Assembly: GCA_964036275.1 (NCBI GenBank)
Contig: OZ038436.1
Span: 6,420,482 to 6,484,481 of the forward strand
DNA length: 64,000 nucleotides
Origin: Litoditis marina
Lineage: Eukaryota > Nematoda > Chromadorea > Rhabditida > Rhabditidae
Direction: 5' to 3'
Shown here: positions 31,701 to 37,201 of the stretch, piece by piece
Position numbering within the stretch: the stretch's first letter is position 1
How the letters are laid out: the number at the start of each line of letters is the position of its first letter
Made by a program: the position numbers and the translations under genes
Notes under the pieces: generated by a model
What the model saw: only the letters and a program-made list of their open reading frames with translations
What the model was told of the DNA's origin: nothing
Databases searched by the model: none

Positions 31701-34700
31701 TATTCCAATAAATCTTGGAATGTCAGAGACAAGAACAACAAACTAGTCAGAACAACAACTACCTCTTTTCAAACTATTTTCTGATAGAACATGGACCCTT
31801 TTGTTAAAAATCTCGGGAAAAAAGAAAAAACGGAAAATGCAACTGAATACTGAACCATTTAAATATGCTCATATTCTGTGATAAACAGAAGAAAACTGTG
31901 ACGTCTGAAGAAATTTCGATTTATCTCCACTAAAAACAGGCGACTTCAGAAAAATAAACGTACCTGGTATAGATTCTTTCTTTTCCTCAGCTTTTTCACA
32001 TTCTACTGAAACGTTTTCCAAAACCAGAGTTTCTGATGGAATATCTTGCCCTTCAGTTCCCTCTTGTGCATTTTCACCATTCAACTGCGTTTCGCTGTTG
32101 CATACATCATCTGAAAACCAGACATGAACGATTATTTCAATACAGCCCTGCATTTCTAACCATTTACAATTTACAAAGTTATGTAAAGGAAATACTGACT
32201 GCAACATCCAATATAGTCTTTCCAATTTTTCAAGCTTATGATCTTGCAAACTTTCACGAGTTTAGCAGAAAAGCACCTTATTTTTTGGCAGTTTCTACAA
32301 TGTTTCTAAAATAAGCAAGCATCATATAAGACGGATCCAACTAAATTTTTTCAAAATTCCCGTTTTTTTTACCAAAATGTTGTCAACGGAGTGGGTGTGA
32401 CACGTAAACCATTATCTTGTCAAAGTTGCTGTTGTATCTGAGAAATATTAGAGCCAACCCAAATGACAAGCGCCAACATGAATATTGATGTCTGCCAAGT
32501 GATAATATCACTTCTCAACACTTGGCAAGTGATATTATCACTGCTCAACACTGACAATTGCCAGGAACGATCCTCTTTCTTGACACGTGTCAACCACGTT
32601 TTGCTTCATGCGGGAATCGAACCTGACCCCGCCACACCAAAAGCGAGACGCTTACCACTACACTAAGCGGGCTACATTCTAGAGCGCGAACAATTCGTAC
32701 ACACCGGGGCGGGCACATTCATGACGGGATGAGAATAGATTATCGAATTATGGGTGCGTATATTTGAAAGAAAAAACGAGAAGCGGAAAAGGGAATACAG
32801 TAAACACTTAAACCTGCGATGTTGGGCGAAAAGTTGCTACTGGCTTTTAACTAGCTGAAATGTTTTTTGGTGTGTTCAGCTTTTAAATTCACGTTTTATA
32901 TTTATGAAAATTGATTTTTTTAATAAACTAATCTCTTTCAATACACTCATGTGTGGCAACCTTAATCTGAACAATTGCGGCGGGGTTATATATAGCGCGG
33001 TCCATTCTTTTCAAATGCAGGTGCTCCCTTAGTGTAGTGGTAGTGCGCTTGCTTTTGGCCCGACGGCCAAGGGTTCGAATCCTCTCAACGGTTTGGCACG
33101 TGTCAAAATGAATAAGTGCAAATGACAAGTGGTAAAGATGATCCCTTTGGGTGACAAGTGACAAGCGAACTCCGTTTACTTAGCATTTGCCAAAATAATC
33201 TGAATCTCATTGTCAAATGCCAACATCGCGTTGACAAGAAACCTAAAATTGTGTCATTTCGACCGCAAGGCGCAAGAAAAAGTTCCCGTTCACAGATTGA
33301 CAGAATTCCGTGAATTACTTTGAATTTTCAAAAAAACTTAGTTGGAACCGTCTTAAGACACGGAATTCTGTCAATCTGTGAACGGGAACTTTTTCTTGCG
33401 CCTTGCGGTCGAAATGAAACAATTTTAGGTTTCTTGTCAACACGATGTTGGCATTTGACAATGAGATTCAGATTCTTTTGGCAAATGCTAAGTGAACGGA
33501 GTTCGCTTGTCACTTGTCACCCAAAGGGATCATCTTTACCATTTGCCATTTGCACTGATTCATTTTGACACGTGCCAAACCGTTGAGAGGATTCGAACCC
33601 TTGGCCGTTGGGCCAAAAGCAAGCGCACTACCACTACACTAAGGGAGCACCTGCATTTGAAAAGAATGGACCGCGCTATATATGACCCCGCCGCAATTGT
33701 TCAGATCAAGGTTGCCACATGAGTGTATTAAAAGGGATTAGTTTATTAAAAAAATCAATTTTCATGAATATAAAACGTGAATTTAAAAGCTGAACACACC
33801 AAAAAACATTTCAGCTAGTTAAAAGCCAGTAGCAAATTTTCGCCCAACATCGAAGGTTTAAGTGTTTACTGTATTCCCTTTTCCGCTTCTCGTTTTTTCT
33901 TTCAAAGATTCGCACCCATAATTTGATAATCTATTCTCATCCCGTTATGAATATGCCCGCCCCGGTGTGTGTACGAACTGTTCACGCTCTAGAATGTAGC
34001 CCGCTTAGTGTAGTGGTAAGCGTCTCGCTTTTGGTGTGGCGGGGTCAGGTTCGATTCCCGCATGAGGCAAAACCTTGTTGACACGTGTCAAGAAAGAGGA
34101 TCGTTCCTGGCAATTGTCAGTGTTGAGCAGTGATAATATCACTTGCCAAGTGTTGAGGAGTGATATTATCACTTGGCAGACATCAATATTCATGTTGGCG
34201 CTTGTCATTTGGGTTGGCTCTAATATTTCTCAGATACAACCGCAACTTTGACAAGATAATGGTTTACGTGTCACACCCACTCCGTTGACAACATTTTGGT
34301 AAAAAAACGGAAATTTTGAAAAAAATTAGTTGGACCCGTCTTATATCATCTCACACGTACACACTTATCAATTCCTGCCAAAGAGAGCCCGTTTTCTCGT
34401 GTTTCTAAGTATTCGGACCGCAAGTGACAACTTCGCCCGCAAGGTGTTTTATCTGGATGAAGGAAGATACTGCAAAACTGGGTGGAAAGTGAGGTTTTCA
34501 CCAGTAAGGGTAATATTTTCTGAAACATTCAAACTAAGTCAGTTAATACTCGAGATTTTGAAGAAAAACGGGTGATTCAATTTCCAATCCAACAAAGTCA
34601 CCCTACGTTTGGCTCCAGAACTAAAATAAAAATAAAAAACGTACAAAATAAACTAACCATTTTCCATCTGGCTACACTCGTCCAAATATCGAAGAACTTC

Positions 34701-37191
34701 ATCGAATTCCGCATCTTCCGGGATTATCGATTTCTAAGAATAATAATAACAGTCAGAACACACTACAGTTGTCAGCATAGCGGTAAATACAGGGATGACC
34801 AAAGTTGGTACGCGGACACCTTTTTCAGGGGGGGGGGGGGGGGGGGGGGTCGTTTTCGGCCCAACATTCGAGAAAATAATAGAAATTCGGAACGATTTTG
34901 ATAAGTTCAATGTTCGAATTGGAATATTTTGGGTTTAGAAAGCTTGTTTTTGACTATTTACCATTGACTTTTGATTTTTGAGGGGGGGGGGTCGTTCCGG
35001 TTGTCAGGTCGGTCAAAATTTTGGTCATCCCTGGGTAAATATTCTGGTAAATTTTTATACTTCCAAGCTAAAATTTAGATTTAGCTGCTAAATCATAAAG
35101 GTTTGTGTATTTTCATCGAAAAACTGGTCGTTTTGTAGGATCTCCCCTTACTCATATGTGTGATAACAATTCAGTATACAATTCAGGTGAATTCTTTATG
35201 TAACCGAACATTTTAAAGAAAGGTTACCTGCGTATGTAACCTGATATGAAAACCGGTTACATATCTACTCGGCTAGCGAAAAATACGGTGTCTACCGTTC
35301 GTTTGAGCAAAACACGCGTTTTGGTTAAGAGTTCAGTCGCGACTAACTAACATGTAACTCGTAGTGCCTGAGTCGTACATAATCGAATGACTAGGCTAAA
35401 TTCATATATAAAGAATGCTTGCAACATTCGAGCGAGCGTAAATATGGTATTCCTCAAATCAGCGAACATCGGTCGGAATTTCACGCAATCTAGAGATTAG
35501 TTAAGATTGCTGGACATTTAGCCAAAAAAAGTCCCTCAGAGACTAATTGTCTTTCAACTTCAACCCGCTTTTCCATTTTTTCTCGAACCACTTGAGCCAC
35601 GTTTGCAAGAAAATTAGACCTACCACTCGTTCTTTTACATGATCTCCACCATTTTCCACTGACAAAGATTCGGAATTTGAATCTAGCGTCCCCGGGCCAA
35701 TGCTCTAGAAATTAATAGATCAAAAATTGCTTAACTTGCGGAATCACTATTTACTACAACTATAACAGTCCTTCTATGAAAAGACTACTTCGATGGTCAA
35801 ATACCGATGCTGGGAATATTTTCATTTCTACTCTCATGCACTGAGAGGTAGTGTAGAACAGGATAACATCCGAGAACCAGATAATGTTGTTTTCCAATTG
35901 GTATACCAACTACACTATTTTCTCGTATTAAGCAGATAAGTAGAGAATCTATTTCTACAATTATGTATTTTCGGCAATGTTACCATCGTATACTTTCTGA
36001 TAAAGGTCAAAAGCTCAAAGAACAAACCTGTGTGACTTCTGTGTTCGGTGTTTCTGTACTAGGTTCCTTTTCATTTTGAGCAGTCATTGATTGCTCTTGA
36101 TTGATAAATTCATCTGAAATGAGATGAATAGAGAAAAAAGAAGATTTAAACGTCCAAAAAGCTCTGACTTGAATTTGAAAATCGTCATTGCGTTCAATAT
36201 CCCAACATTGAATAAAAGTATGCACTTTTTCCAACACCAGTAACCATTAAAGCAGACTGACATTAATCACCAGCAAAACACCGCTATTTCGATTGCAAAG
36301 GGTTATGAACGGTGATTTTGCCTCGAAAAAGACCAAACAATCAAAAAGGGCAGAAACGAAGCCTTTTCATCATTATAAATTATGAGAGTACAAATGAAAC
36401 TGACCTGAATCTTCTACTTTAGGATCAGATGGTACAACGGATATACAGACGGGTTCCGGGACGATTTTCTCCTCTTGGGGAAACTGGAAAAACATGCAAC
36501 ATGTATAATCTGGAGCATTGAGTACATACGTAAAAAAGGTTCACATCGGGTCAAAAAAAGTGAGCATGAACATGCCAGAAAGTCAGCATATATCGTTGAA
36601 AAACACGATTTTTTTTGGATTTCACCGAGAATCTGTAACATTAGCCCAAAAAGTGAGCATGCCCCGGTCAAAATCGGGCAAAAGTGCGCATCAGTCAACA
36701 TCAAAATAAGGGGGTAATTTACGTATGATTGAGTAGAACTACAGAAATCGATCACGACAGAAAACACTTCCAAAAACAGTTCAGAATGTGAGTGAAAACC
36801 CTGTTTGAGAAACTCTTAGGCTGATTTTGTGAGCGATCAAAGTTATTACTATTTGCGAAATAACCAATAATCCAATACGTCATTCAGTATTCTTCCAATG
36901 GTCATACAATTCGAAAAGAAACAGCCTACCTTTTTCCAAATATAAATACAACTTGCCAATTTTTTATGCCATCATGCAATTTGACAAAGTTTAATAATGA
37001 GTTCTTGCAGAATGGTCACACCTTGTTGGTTATCACAACCCAACCTTATGAAAAACAGAGCCACTAACCGGTATATGTGGGAGTTTTGACTGGAAATGGT
37101 CCGGATATTTCTTTTTAACAGAGGGGAGACAAGTGATAGGTTCATCTTCTATCTCATCTAACAGGGCATCCATATCGGGAGCGGACTCCAT
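14261..37191 (-). CDS. aka-1: SARA/endofin-like FYVE protein, AKAP-CE (aka-1) ortholog, 34 exons
   Basis: Endosomal scaffold: FYVE fingers bind phosphatidylinositol 3-phosphate on early endosomes. SARA presents receptor-Smads to TGF-beta receptors, and nematode AKAP-CE also anchors protein kinase A regulatory subunit. I joined 34 exons by splice sites; every junction keeps phase, giving 3,630 nt and 1,209 residues. Residues 1-510 are acidic and low in similarity. Residues 511-585 are a FYVE finger (WIPD 515-518, RRHHCR 536-541, RIC 572-574; zinc ligands C524, C527, C540, C543, C548, C551, C574, C577). Residues about 675-1209 match the SARA/endofin C-terminal domain (DUF3480), with EADSHLVC, TGASFVV and LIPV motifs. 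A candidate PKA-binding helix lies at 221-250. The coding part covers 22.9 kb because introns are swollen by transposons. Alternative: a SARA paralog not orthologous to aka-1. Family is near certain; exact ends of a few exons are inferred. Confidence 0.9.
14563..14790. repeat. poly-G / TGATAGTATCAT repeat region in aka-1 intron 33
   Basis: Two G tracts each followed by TGATAGTATCAT (from about 14,570 and 14,759), about 190 bp apart in direct orientation. Confidence 0.75.
14807..14915 (-). CDS. aka-1: aka-1 exon 33 (residues 1140-1176), GC donor
   Basis: Acceptor TTTACAG. The exon must end at GATCAG followed by GCAAGT, a GC-AG type donor, because that keeps phase 0 into exon 34, which holds the conserved C-terminus. 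Read-through past the donor would give a proline run from the poly-C tract and a stop, which is the alternative end. Confidence 0.82.
15385..15450 (+). repeat. dispersed repeat TTATAGAATTCGTGA, copy c
   Basis: Diverged third copy, inside aka-1 intron 32. Confidence 0.6.
15861..16009 (-). CDS. aka-1: aka-1 exon 32 (residues 1091-1139)
   Basis: Acceptor ATTCCAG, donor GTTAGT, leaves two bases. Starts DKFQYGLSLERAITSVLQVN; YGIRLS corresponds to IGLRVS in SARA. Confidence 0.88.
16199..16321 (-). CDS. aka-1: aka-1 exon 31 (residues 1050-1090)
   Basis: Acceptor CTTTCAG, donor GTAGGT, phase 0 at both ends. Contains SIEWVDSSENCGDFPVKSAI and DGLYLG, like the WVD....SSVDGISLQG part of SARA. Confidence 0.9.
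16596..16679 (-). CDS. aka-1: aka-1 exon 30 (residues 1022-1049)
   Basis: Acceptor GAATGTTTCACAG, donor GTCAGT, phase 0 at both ends. VSVVEDGVAIRMQQTTFNSL matches the SIVEDGLMVQ...T.N.L region of SARA. Confidence 0.88.
16741..16864. mobile_element. TTAA-type palindromic MITE, copy B (aka-1 intron 29)
   Basis: GAAGGACGACTATGTGGTCC at the left and CCACACAATCGTCC at the right, with TTTAAACCGCAAT in the arm; right end in TTAA. Confidence 0.8.
17113..17171 (-). CDS. aka-1: aka-1 exon 29 (residues 1002-1021)
   Basis: Acceptor GTTCCAG, donor GTAGAA, ends in phase 0. ATGASFVVLDGALKSTSQLQ matches TGASFVVFNGALK of SARA almost residue for residue. Confidence 0.92.
17446..17590 (-). CDS. aka-1: aka-1 exon 28 (residues 954-1001)
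   Basis: Acceptor CAAGTGTTTCAG, donor GTTTGT, leaves one base. Contains EADSHLVCDESNGLYSTQ, the most recognisable motif of the SARA/endofin C-terminal domain. A C9 tract follows the donor. Confidence 0.92.
17591..17843 (-). other. aka-1 intron 27, with inverted-repeat ends
   Basis: The intron begins GTGAAACATTGGAATG and ends CATTCAAGTGTTTCAG, so its first and last 16 bases are near reverse complements and contain the splice sites. No other intron of the gene shows this at both ends. Confidence 0.75.
17844..17957 (-). CDS. aka-1: aka-1 exon 27 (residues 916-953)
   Basis: Acceptor CTCGCAG, donor GTGAAA, phase 0 at both ends. Starts VFTDFRNWSYRMQLVSGATV; contains RIPRSAKKE near the end, like KIPRKKY in SARA. 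Confidence 0.88.
18216..18292 (-). CDS. aka-1: aka-1 exon 26 (residues 890-915)
   Basis: Acceptor TGTTTCAG, donor GTAGGT, ends in phase 0. WYPTPIVNEPGRDAVYSAET aligns with the YPAPL...R segment of SARA. Confidence 0.85.
18473..19007. mobile_element. 535-bp fold-back element in aka-1 intron 25
   Basis: Inverted arms of 202 bp each (18,473-18,674 and 18,806-19,007), nearly identical, with a 131-bp loop. Ends AAATTCATGAAAAAGTGGGG. No target duplication that I can be sure of and no coding capacity. Confidence 0.88.
19100..19700 (+). repeat. five-copy tandem repeat of 125-130 bp with TGACGTCA
   Basis: TGACGTCAAC-type starts at 19,121, 19,247 (decayed), 19,372, 19,502 and 19,632. Each unit also has a second TGACGTCATC site, a TTTCA.CGTTAATTGACC block and TTCAGCATTTGAAAA. 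Confidence 0.85.
19801..20280. repeat. probable dispersed repeat in aka-1 intron 25
   Basis: Starts at a GAGAGAGTGC..GAGACGCAG motif; contains a short (AC)n and a CGCAGCGCTTCGCGCTGCGCG hairpin-like block. No other copy in this window, so its extent is a guess. Confidence 0.35.
20498..20622. mobile_element. TTAA-type palindromic MITE, copy C (aka-1 intron 25)
   Basis: Best copy: TTAA then AAGAAGGACGATTATGTGG on the left, CCACATAATCGTCCTGCT then TTAA on the right, 125 bp with both TTAA. Confidence 0.85.
20659..20788 (-). CDS. aka-1: aka-1 exon 25 (residues 847-889)
   Basis: Acceptor CGAATGTTTCAG, donor GTCAGT, leaves one base. LPWIMACPNRVLFRLGLMFS corresponds to the IPWAKVFP-R--LRLG part of SARA. 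The following intron is 2,366 bp and full of repeats. Confidence 0.88.
21056..21193 (-). CDS. aka-1: aka-1 exon 24 (residues 801-846)
   Basis: Acceptor CTTCCAG, donor GTACTT, phase 0 at both ends. Ends TKHIYFFPPTLQ, matching the SARA segment that ends in a PT.Q motif. Confidence 0.85.
21502..21641 (-). CDS. aka-1: aka-1 exon 23 (residues 754-800)
   Basis: Acceptor ATTCCAG, donor GTTGGT, ends in phase 0. SSTVWCVSSRGFSSIGLDEI resembles the WCFTT..G....G..EI opening of the SARA C-terminal domain. Confidence 0.88.
21664..21810. mobile_element. CCAGTAA-ended MITE, copy 1 (aka-1 intron 22)
   Basis: Ends CCAGTAAAGTTGTCCGAATA and CAGACCTTACTGG; AT-rich interior with AAACGGACTACTTTTT. Confidence 0.65.
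22185..22422 (-). CDS. aka-1: aka-1 exon 22 (residues 675-753)
   Basis: Acceptor TCTCAG. Donor GTGAGT at 22,184 is preferred over a weaker GTATTG site 8 bases on, because only it keeps the frame into exon 23. Starts KSSRKRNSVVRRIVELKLED. Confidence 0.85.
22463..22620. mobile_element. CTACAGTAATC-ended dispersed element, copy 2 (aka-1 intron 21)
   Basis: Same left end and interior as 13,102-13,290, right end missing. Confidence 0.65.
22676..22799. repeat. GA microsatellite in aka-1 intron 21
   Basis: (GA)n with interruptions, starting just after the exon 21 donor. Confidence 0.9.
22807..22882 (-). CDS. aka-1: aka-1 exon 21 (residues 649-674)
   Basis: Acceptor GTTTCAG, donor GTTCGT, phase 2 in, 0 out. 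Encodes RDGVAPGSSSTGPVEEEKST and a basic end. A GA/CT microsatellite starts a few bases into the next intron. Confidence 0.8.
23005..23071. mobile_element. half of a TTAA-type MITE, copy D (aka-1 intron 20)
   Basis: Only the right arm remains: GCAGTTTAAAGGACTGAAGC through CCACATAATCGTCCTTCT and TTAA. Confidence 0.75.
23211..23369 (-). CDS. aka-1: aka-1 exon 20 (residues 596-648)
   Basis: Acceptor ATTACCAG, donor GTGGGG. Linker after the FYVE finger, much more GC-rich than its surroundings (many CGCG-containing codons), encoding PSTEDTTHSNRSRGVLKTRS and an Ala/Asp/Arg-rich stretch. In SARA the Smad-binding domain follows the FYVE finger, but I see no clear likeness to it here. Confidence 0.8.
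24046..24131 (-). CDS. aka-1: aka-1 exon 19 (residues 568-595), end of the FYVE finger
   Basis: Acceptor TTTCCAG, donor GTCATA, leaves two bases. ARICSPC supplies the last zinc pair (C574, C577) and the RVC-type motif. Found by the phase gap between exons 18 and 20; without it the finger lacks two ligands. Confidence 0.88.
24602..24680 (-). CDS. aka-1: aka-1 exon 18 (residues 541-567), middle of the FYVE finger
   Basis: Acceptor TTTCCAG, donor GTTTCA, ends in phase 0. Encodes R-ACGRVLCAACC with zinc ligands C543, C548 and C551, then NEKAELDYMKEESKK, closely like the same part of vertebrate SARA. Confidence 0.92.
25689..25780 (-). CDS. aka-1: aka-1 exon 17 (residues 511-540), first third of the FYVE finger
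   Basis: Acceptor TTTTCAG, donor GTAAAT, leaves two bases. Carries the WxxD motif (WIPD), the first zinc pair C524/C527 and RRHHC, the basic patch that contacts the 3-phosphate. Confidence 0.92.
25881..26079. mobile_element. hAT-like MITE with 8-bp target duplication (aka-1 intron 16)
   Basis: 199 bp. Ends CATACCCTGAATGC and GCATTTAGGGTATG, flanked on both sides by CTCGGTAG (25,873-25,880 and 26,080-26,087). Interior has several C/G tracts including C13. An 8-bp duplication is the mark of hAT transposases. Confidence 0.9.
26350..26427 (-). CDS. aka-1: aka-1 exon 16 (residues 485-510)
   Basis: Acceptor ATTTCAG, donor GTACGA, phase 0 at both ends. Encodes SIATVHDLGEETDANRLTES, directly before the FYVE finger. 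Confidence 0.75.
26837..26896 (-). CDS. aka-1: aka-1 exon 15 (residues 465-484)
   Basis: Acceptor TTTCCAG, donor GTGCGC, phase 0 at both ends, 20 codons: PSPQSLDDEAEGVSEPVRFE. Confidence 0.7.
27505..27622. mobile_element. CCAGTAA-ended MITE, copy 2 (aka-1 intron 14)
   Basis: Ends CCAGTAAATTTGTCCGAATA and CGCCTTACTGG. Confidence 0.65.
27924..28032 (-). CDS. aka-1: aka-1 exon 14 (residues 428-464)
   Basis: Acceptor ATTCCAG, donor GTTCGG, ends in phase 0. Encodes SNSMLEVSVLDEEKERNEMV onward. Confidence 0.75.
28384..28461 (-). CDS. aka-1: aka-1 exon 13 (residues 402-427)
   Basis: Acceptor ATTTTAG, donor GTGGGC, phase 2 in and out. Encodes SDFADVSVAEIAVVDEENAT and more acidic residues. Confidence 0.75.
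28513..28649. mobile_element. TTAA-type palindromic MITE, copy E (aka-1 intron 12)
   Basis: Left TTAAAGAAGGACGATTAAGT, right CCACACAATCGTTCTACTTT; right TTAA lost. Confidence 0.75.
29061..29179 (-). CDS. aka-1: aka-1 exon 12 (residues 363-401)
   Basis: Acceptor GTTTAG, donor GTGGGT, leaves two bases. Starts TLMPKCDEVLDETHIGEEKD. Confidence 0.75.
29435..29551 (-). CDS. aka-1: aka-1 exon 11 (residues 324-362)
   Basis: Acceptor TTGTAG, donor GTTAGA, phase 0 at both ends. Starts TEKNEDCAMESAVDSLVEPN; ends in an EEEE run. Confidence 0.75.
29898..29986 (-). CDS. aka-1: aka-1 exon 10 (residues 294-323)
   Basis: Acceptor TTACAG, donor GTATTG, ends in phase 0. Starts DQIVPTLEEKKRGEENEEVS. Confidence 0.75.
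30404..30531 (-). CDS. aka-1: aka-1 exon 9 (residues 251-293)
   Basis: Acceptor TTTTCAG, donor GTTCGT. Starts VVPPSPSSPSSLASIEGES. Part of it, GTGAAACATTCGAGTG, is the same short sequence that is dispersed through the non-coding part of the window. Confidence 0.8.
30828..30918 (-). CDS. aka-1: aka-1 exon 8 (residues 221-250), candidate PKA-anchoring helix
   Basis: Acceptor TTTCAG, donor GTCAGT, leaves two bases. Encodes ADSVSFLVDAARATATSLTN followed by NIITSVESEC. This is the only stretch of the N-terminal half able to form an amphipathic helix with aliphatic residues on one face, and its position agrees with where I recall the PKA regulatory-subunit site of C. elegans AKAP-CE lying. Confidence 0.8.
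31381..31529. mobile_element. CCAGTAA-ended MITE, copy 3 (aka-1 intron 7)
   Basis: Opposite orientation: starts CCAGTAAGGTCAGACC, ends TATTCGGACAACTTTACAG. Confidence 0.6.
31601..31669 (-). CDS. aka-1: aka-1 exon 7 (residues 198-220)
   Basis: Acceptor ATTTCAG, donor GTACAT. Its end (EEESIPG across the junction) closely resembles the end of exon 6 (KKESIPG), and both exons are phase 1/1, so exons 6 and 7 may be an old exon duplication. Confidence 0.75.
31964..32110 (-). CDS. aka-1: aka-1 exon 6 (residues 149-197)
   Basis: Acceptor TTTTCAG, donor GTACGT, phase 1 in and out. Highly acidic (for example VECEKAEEKKESIP at its end). Confidence 0.8.
32604..32672 (-). other. tRNA-like core a, left arm of the fold-back
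   Basis: GCCCGCTTAGTGTAGTGGTA gives a good box A and GGTTCGATTCC a perfect box B; the middle (CTCGCTTTTGGTG) recalls a tRNA-Pro(TGG) anticodon arm. The acceptor stem does not close, so not a working tRNA. Confidence 0.65.
33023..33097 (+). other. tRNA-like core b, left arm of the fold-back
   Basis: GCTCCCTTAGTGTAGTGGTA (box A) and GGGTTCGAATCC (box B) with a TTGGCCCGACGGCCAA hairpin between them. Acceptor stem not closed. Confidence 0.6.
33580..33651 (-). other. tRNA-like core b, right arm of the fold-back
   Basis: Inverted copy of the core at 33,023-33,097, with small differences (GGCCGTTGGGCC in the hairpin). Confidence 0.6.
34000..34069 (+). other. tRNA-like core a, right arm of the fold-back
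   Basis: Inverted copy of 32,604-32,672. Box B GGTTCGATTCC intact. Confidence 0.65.
34658..34733 (-). CDS. aka-1: aka-1 exon 5 (residues 124-148)
   Basis: Acceptor TTCTTAG, donor GTTAGT, leaves one base. Starts KSIIPEDAEFDEVLRYLDEC. The following intron (2,547 bp) is long only because of the fold-back element at 32,324-34,346. Confidence 0.8.
34790..35033. mobile_element. hAT-like MITE with 8-bp target duplication (aka-1 intron 4)
   Basis: 244 bp. Ends CAGGGATGACCAAA and TTTGGTCATCCCTG, flanked by GGTAAATA (34,782-34,789 and 35,034-35,041). Carries G22 at 34,828-34,849 and a second G tract near the other end. Confidence 0.92.
35624..35704 (-). CDS. aka-1: aka-1 exon 4 (residues 97-123)
   Basis: Acceptor TTTCTAG, donor GTAGGT, phase 0 at both ends. 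Starts SIGPGTLDSNSESLSVENGG. Confidence 0.75.
36028..36113 (-). CDS. aka-1: aka-1 exon 3 (residues 68-96)
   Basis: Acceptor ATTTCAG, donor GTTTGT, ends in phase 0. Encodes DEFINQEQSMTAQNEKEPST and a further acidic stretch. Confidence 0.8.
36405..36483 (-). CDS. aka-1: aka-1 exon 2 (residues 42-67)
   Basis: Acceptor TTTTTCCAG, donor GTCAGT, leaves one base of the next codon. Starts FPQEEKIVPEPV. Confidence 0.8.
36525..36727. mobile_element. hAT-like MITE with 8-bp target duplication (aka-1 intron 1)
   Basis: 203 bp. Ends CATACGTAAA and TTTACGTATG, flanked by ATTGAGTA (36,517-36,524 and 36,728-36,735). Interior holds two AAAAAGTGAGCATG direct repeats. Confidence 0.88.
37069..37191 (-). CDS. 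aka-1: aka-1 exon 1 (residues 1-41)
   Basis: Starts MESAPDMDALLDEIEDEP. The ATG is chosen because it follows the acceptor at 37,198-37,200 and opens an acidic frame that splices in phase. Donor GTTAGT, phase 0. Confidence 0.85.
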
Positions 37192-37197
37192 TTTACA

Positions 37198-37200
37198 CTG
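37198..37200 (-). promoter_or_regulatory. splice acceptor just 5' of the aka-1 start (likely trans-splice site)
   Basis: On the minus strand GTTTTCAG is followed by TGTAAA and then the ATG. A strong acceptor 6 nt before the start codon, with no coding exon seen upstream, is the usual sign of spliced-leader trans-splicing in nematodes. A non-coding 5' exon with a cis intron is the alternative. Confidence 0.6.
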
Positions 37201-37201
37201 A

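Larger units (their letters stand above)
32324..34346. mobile_element. 2.02-kb fold-back element with tRNA-like cores (aka-1 intron 5)
   Basis: Inverted arms of about 990 bp (32,324-33,313 and 33,359-34,346) separated by a 45-bp loop. Ends ATATAAGACGG.TCCAACTAA; flanked on both sides by CATC. The arms differ at only a small number of positions. Each arm has two tRNA-like cores. No transposase frame. Without it intron 5 would be about 520 bp. Confidence 0.93.

Noticed and set aside
32604..34069. Functional tRNA genes
   Set aside because: Boxes A and B are good but acceptor stems do not pair and the middle regions do not fold into a standard cloverleaf; kept as tRNA-like cores.
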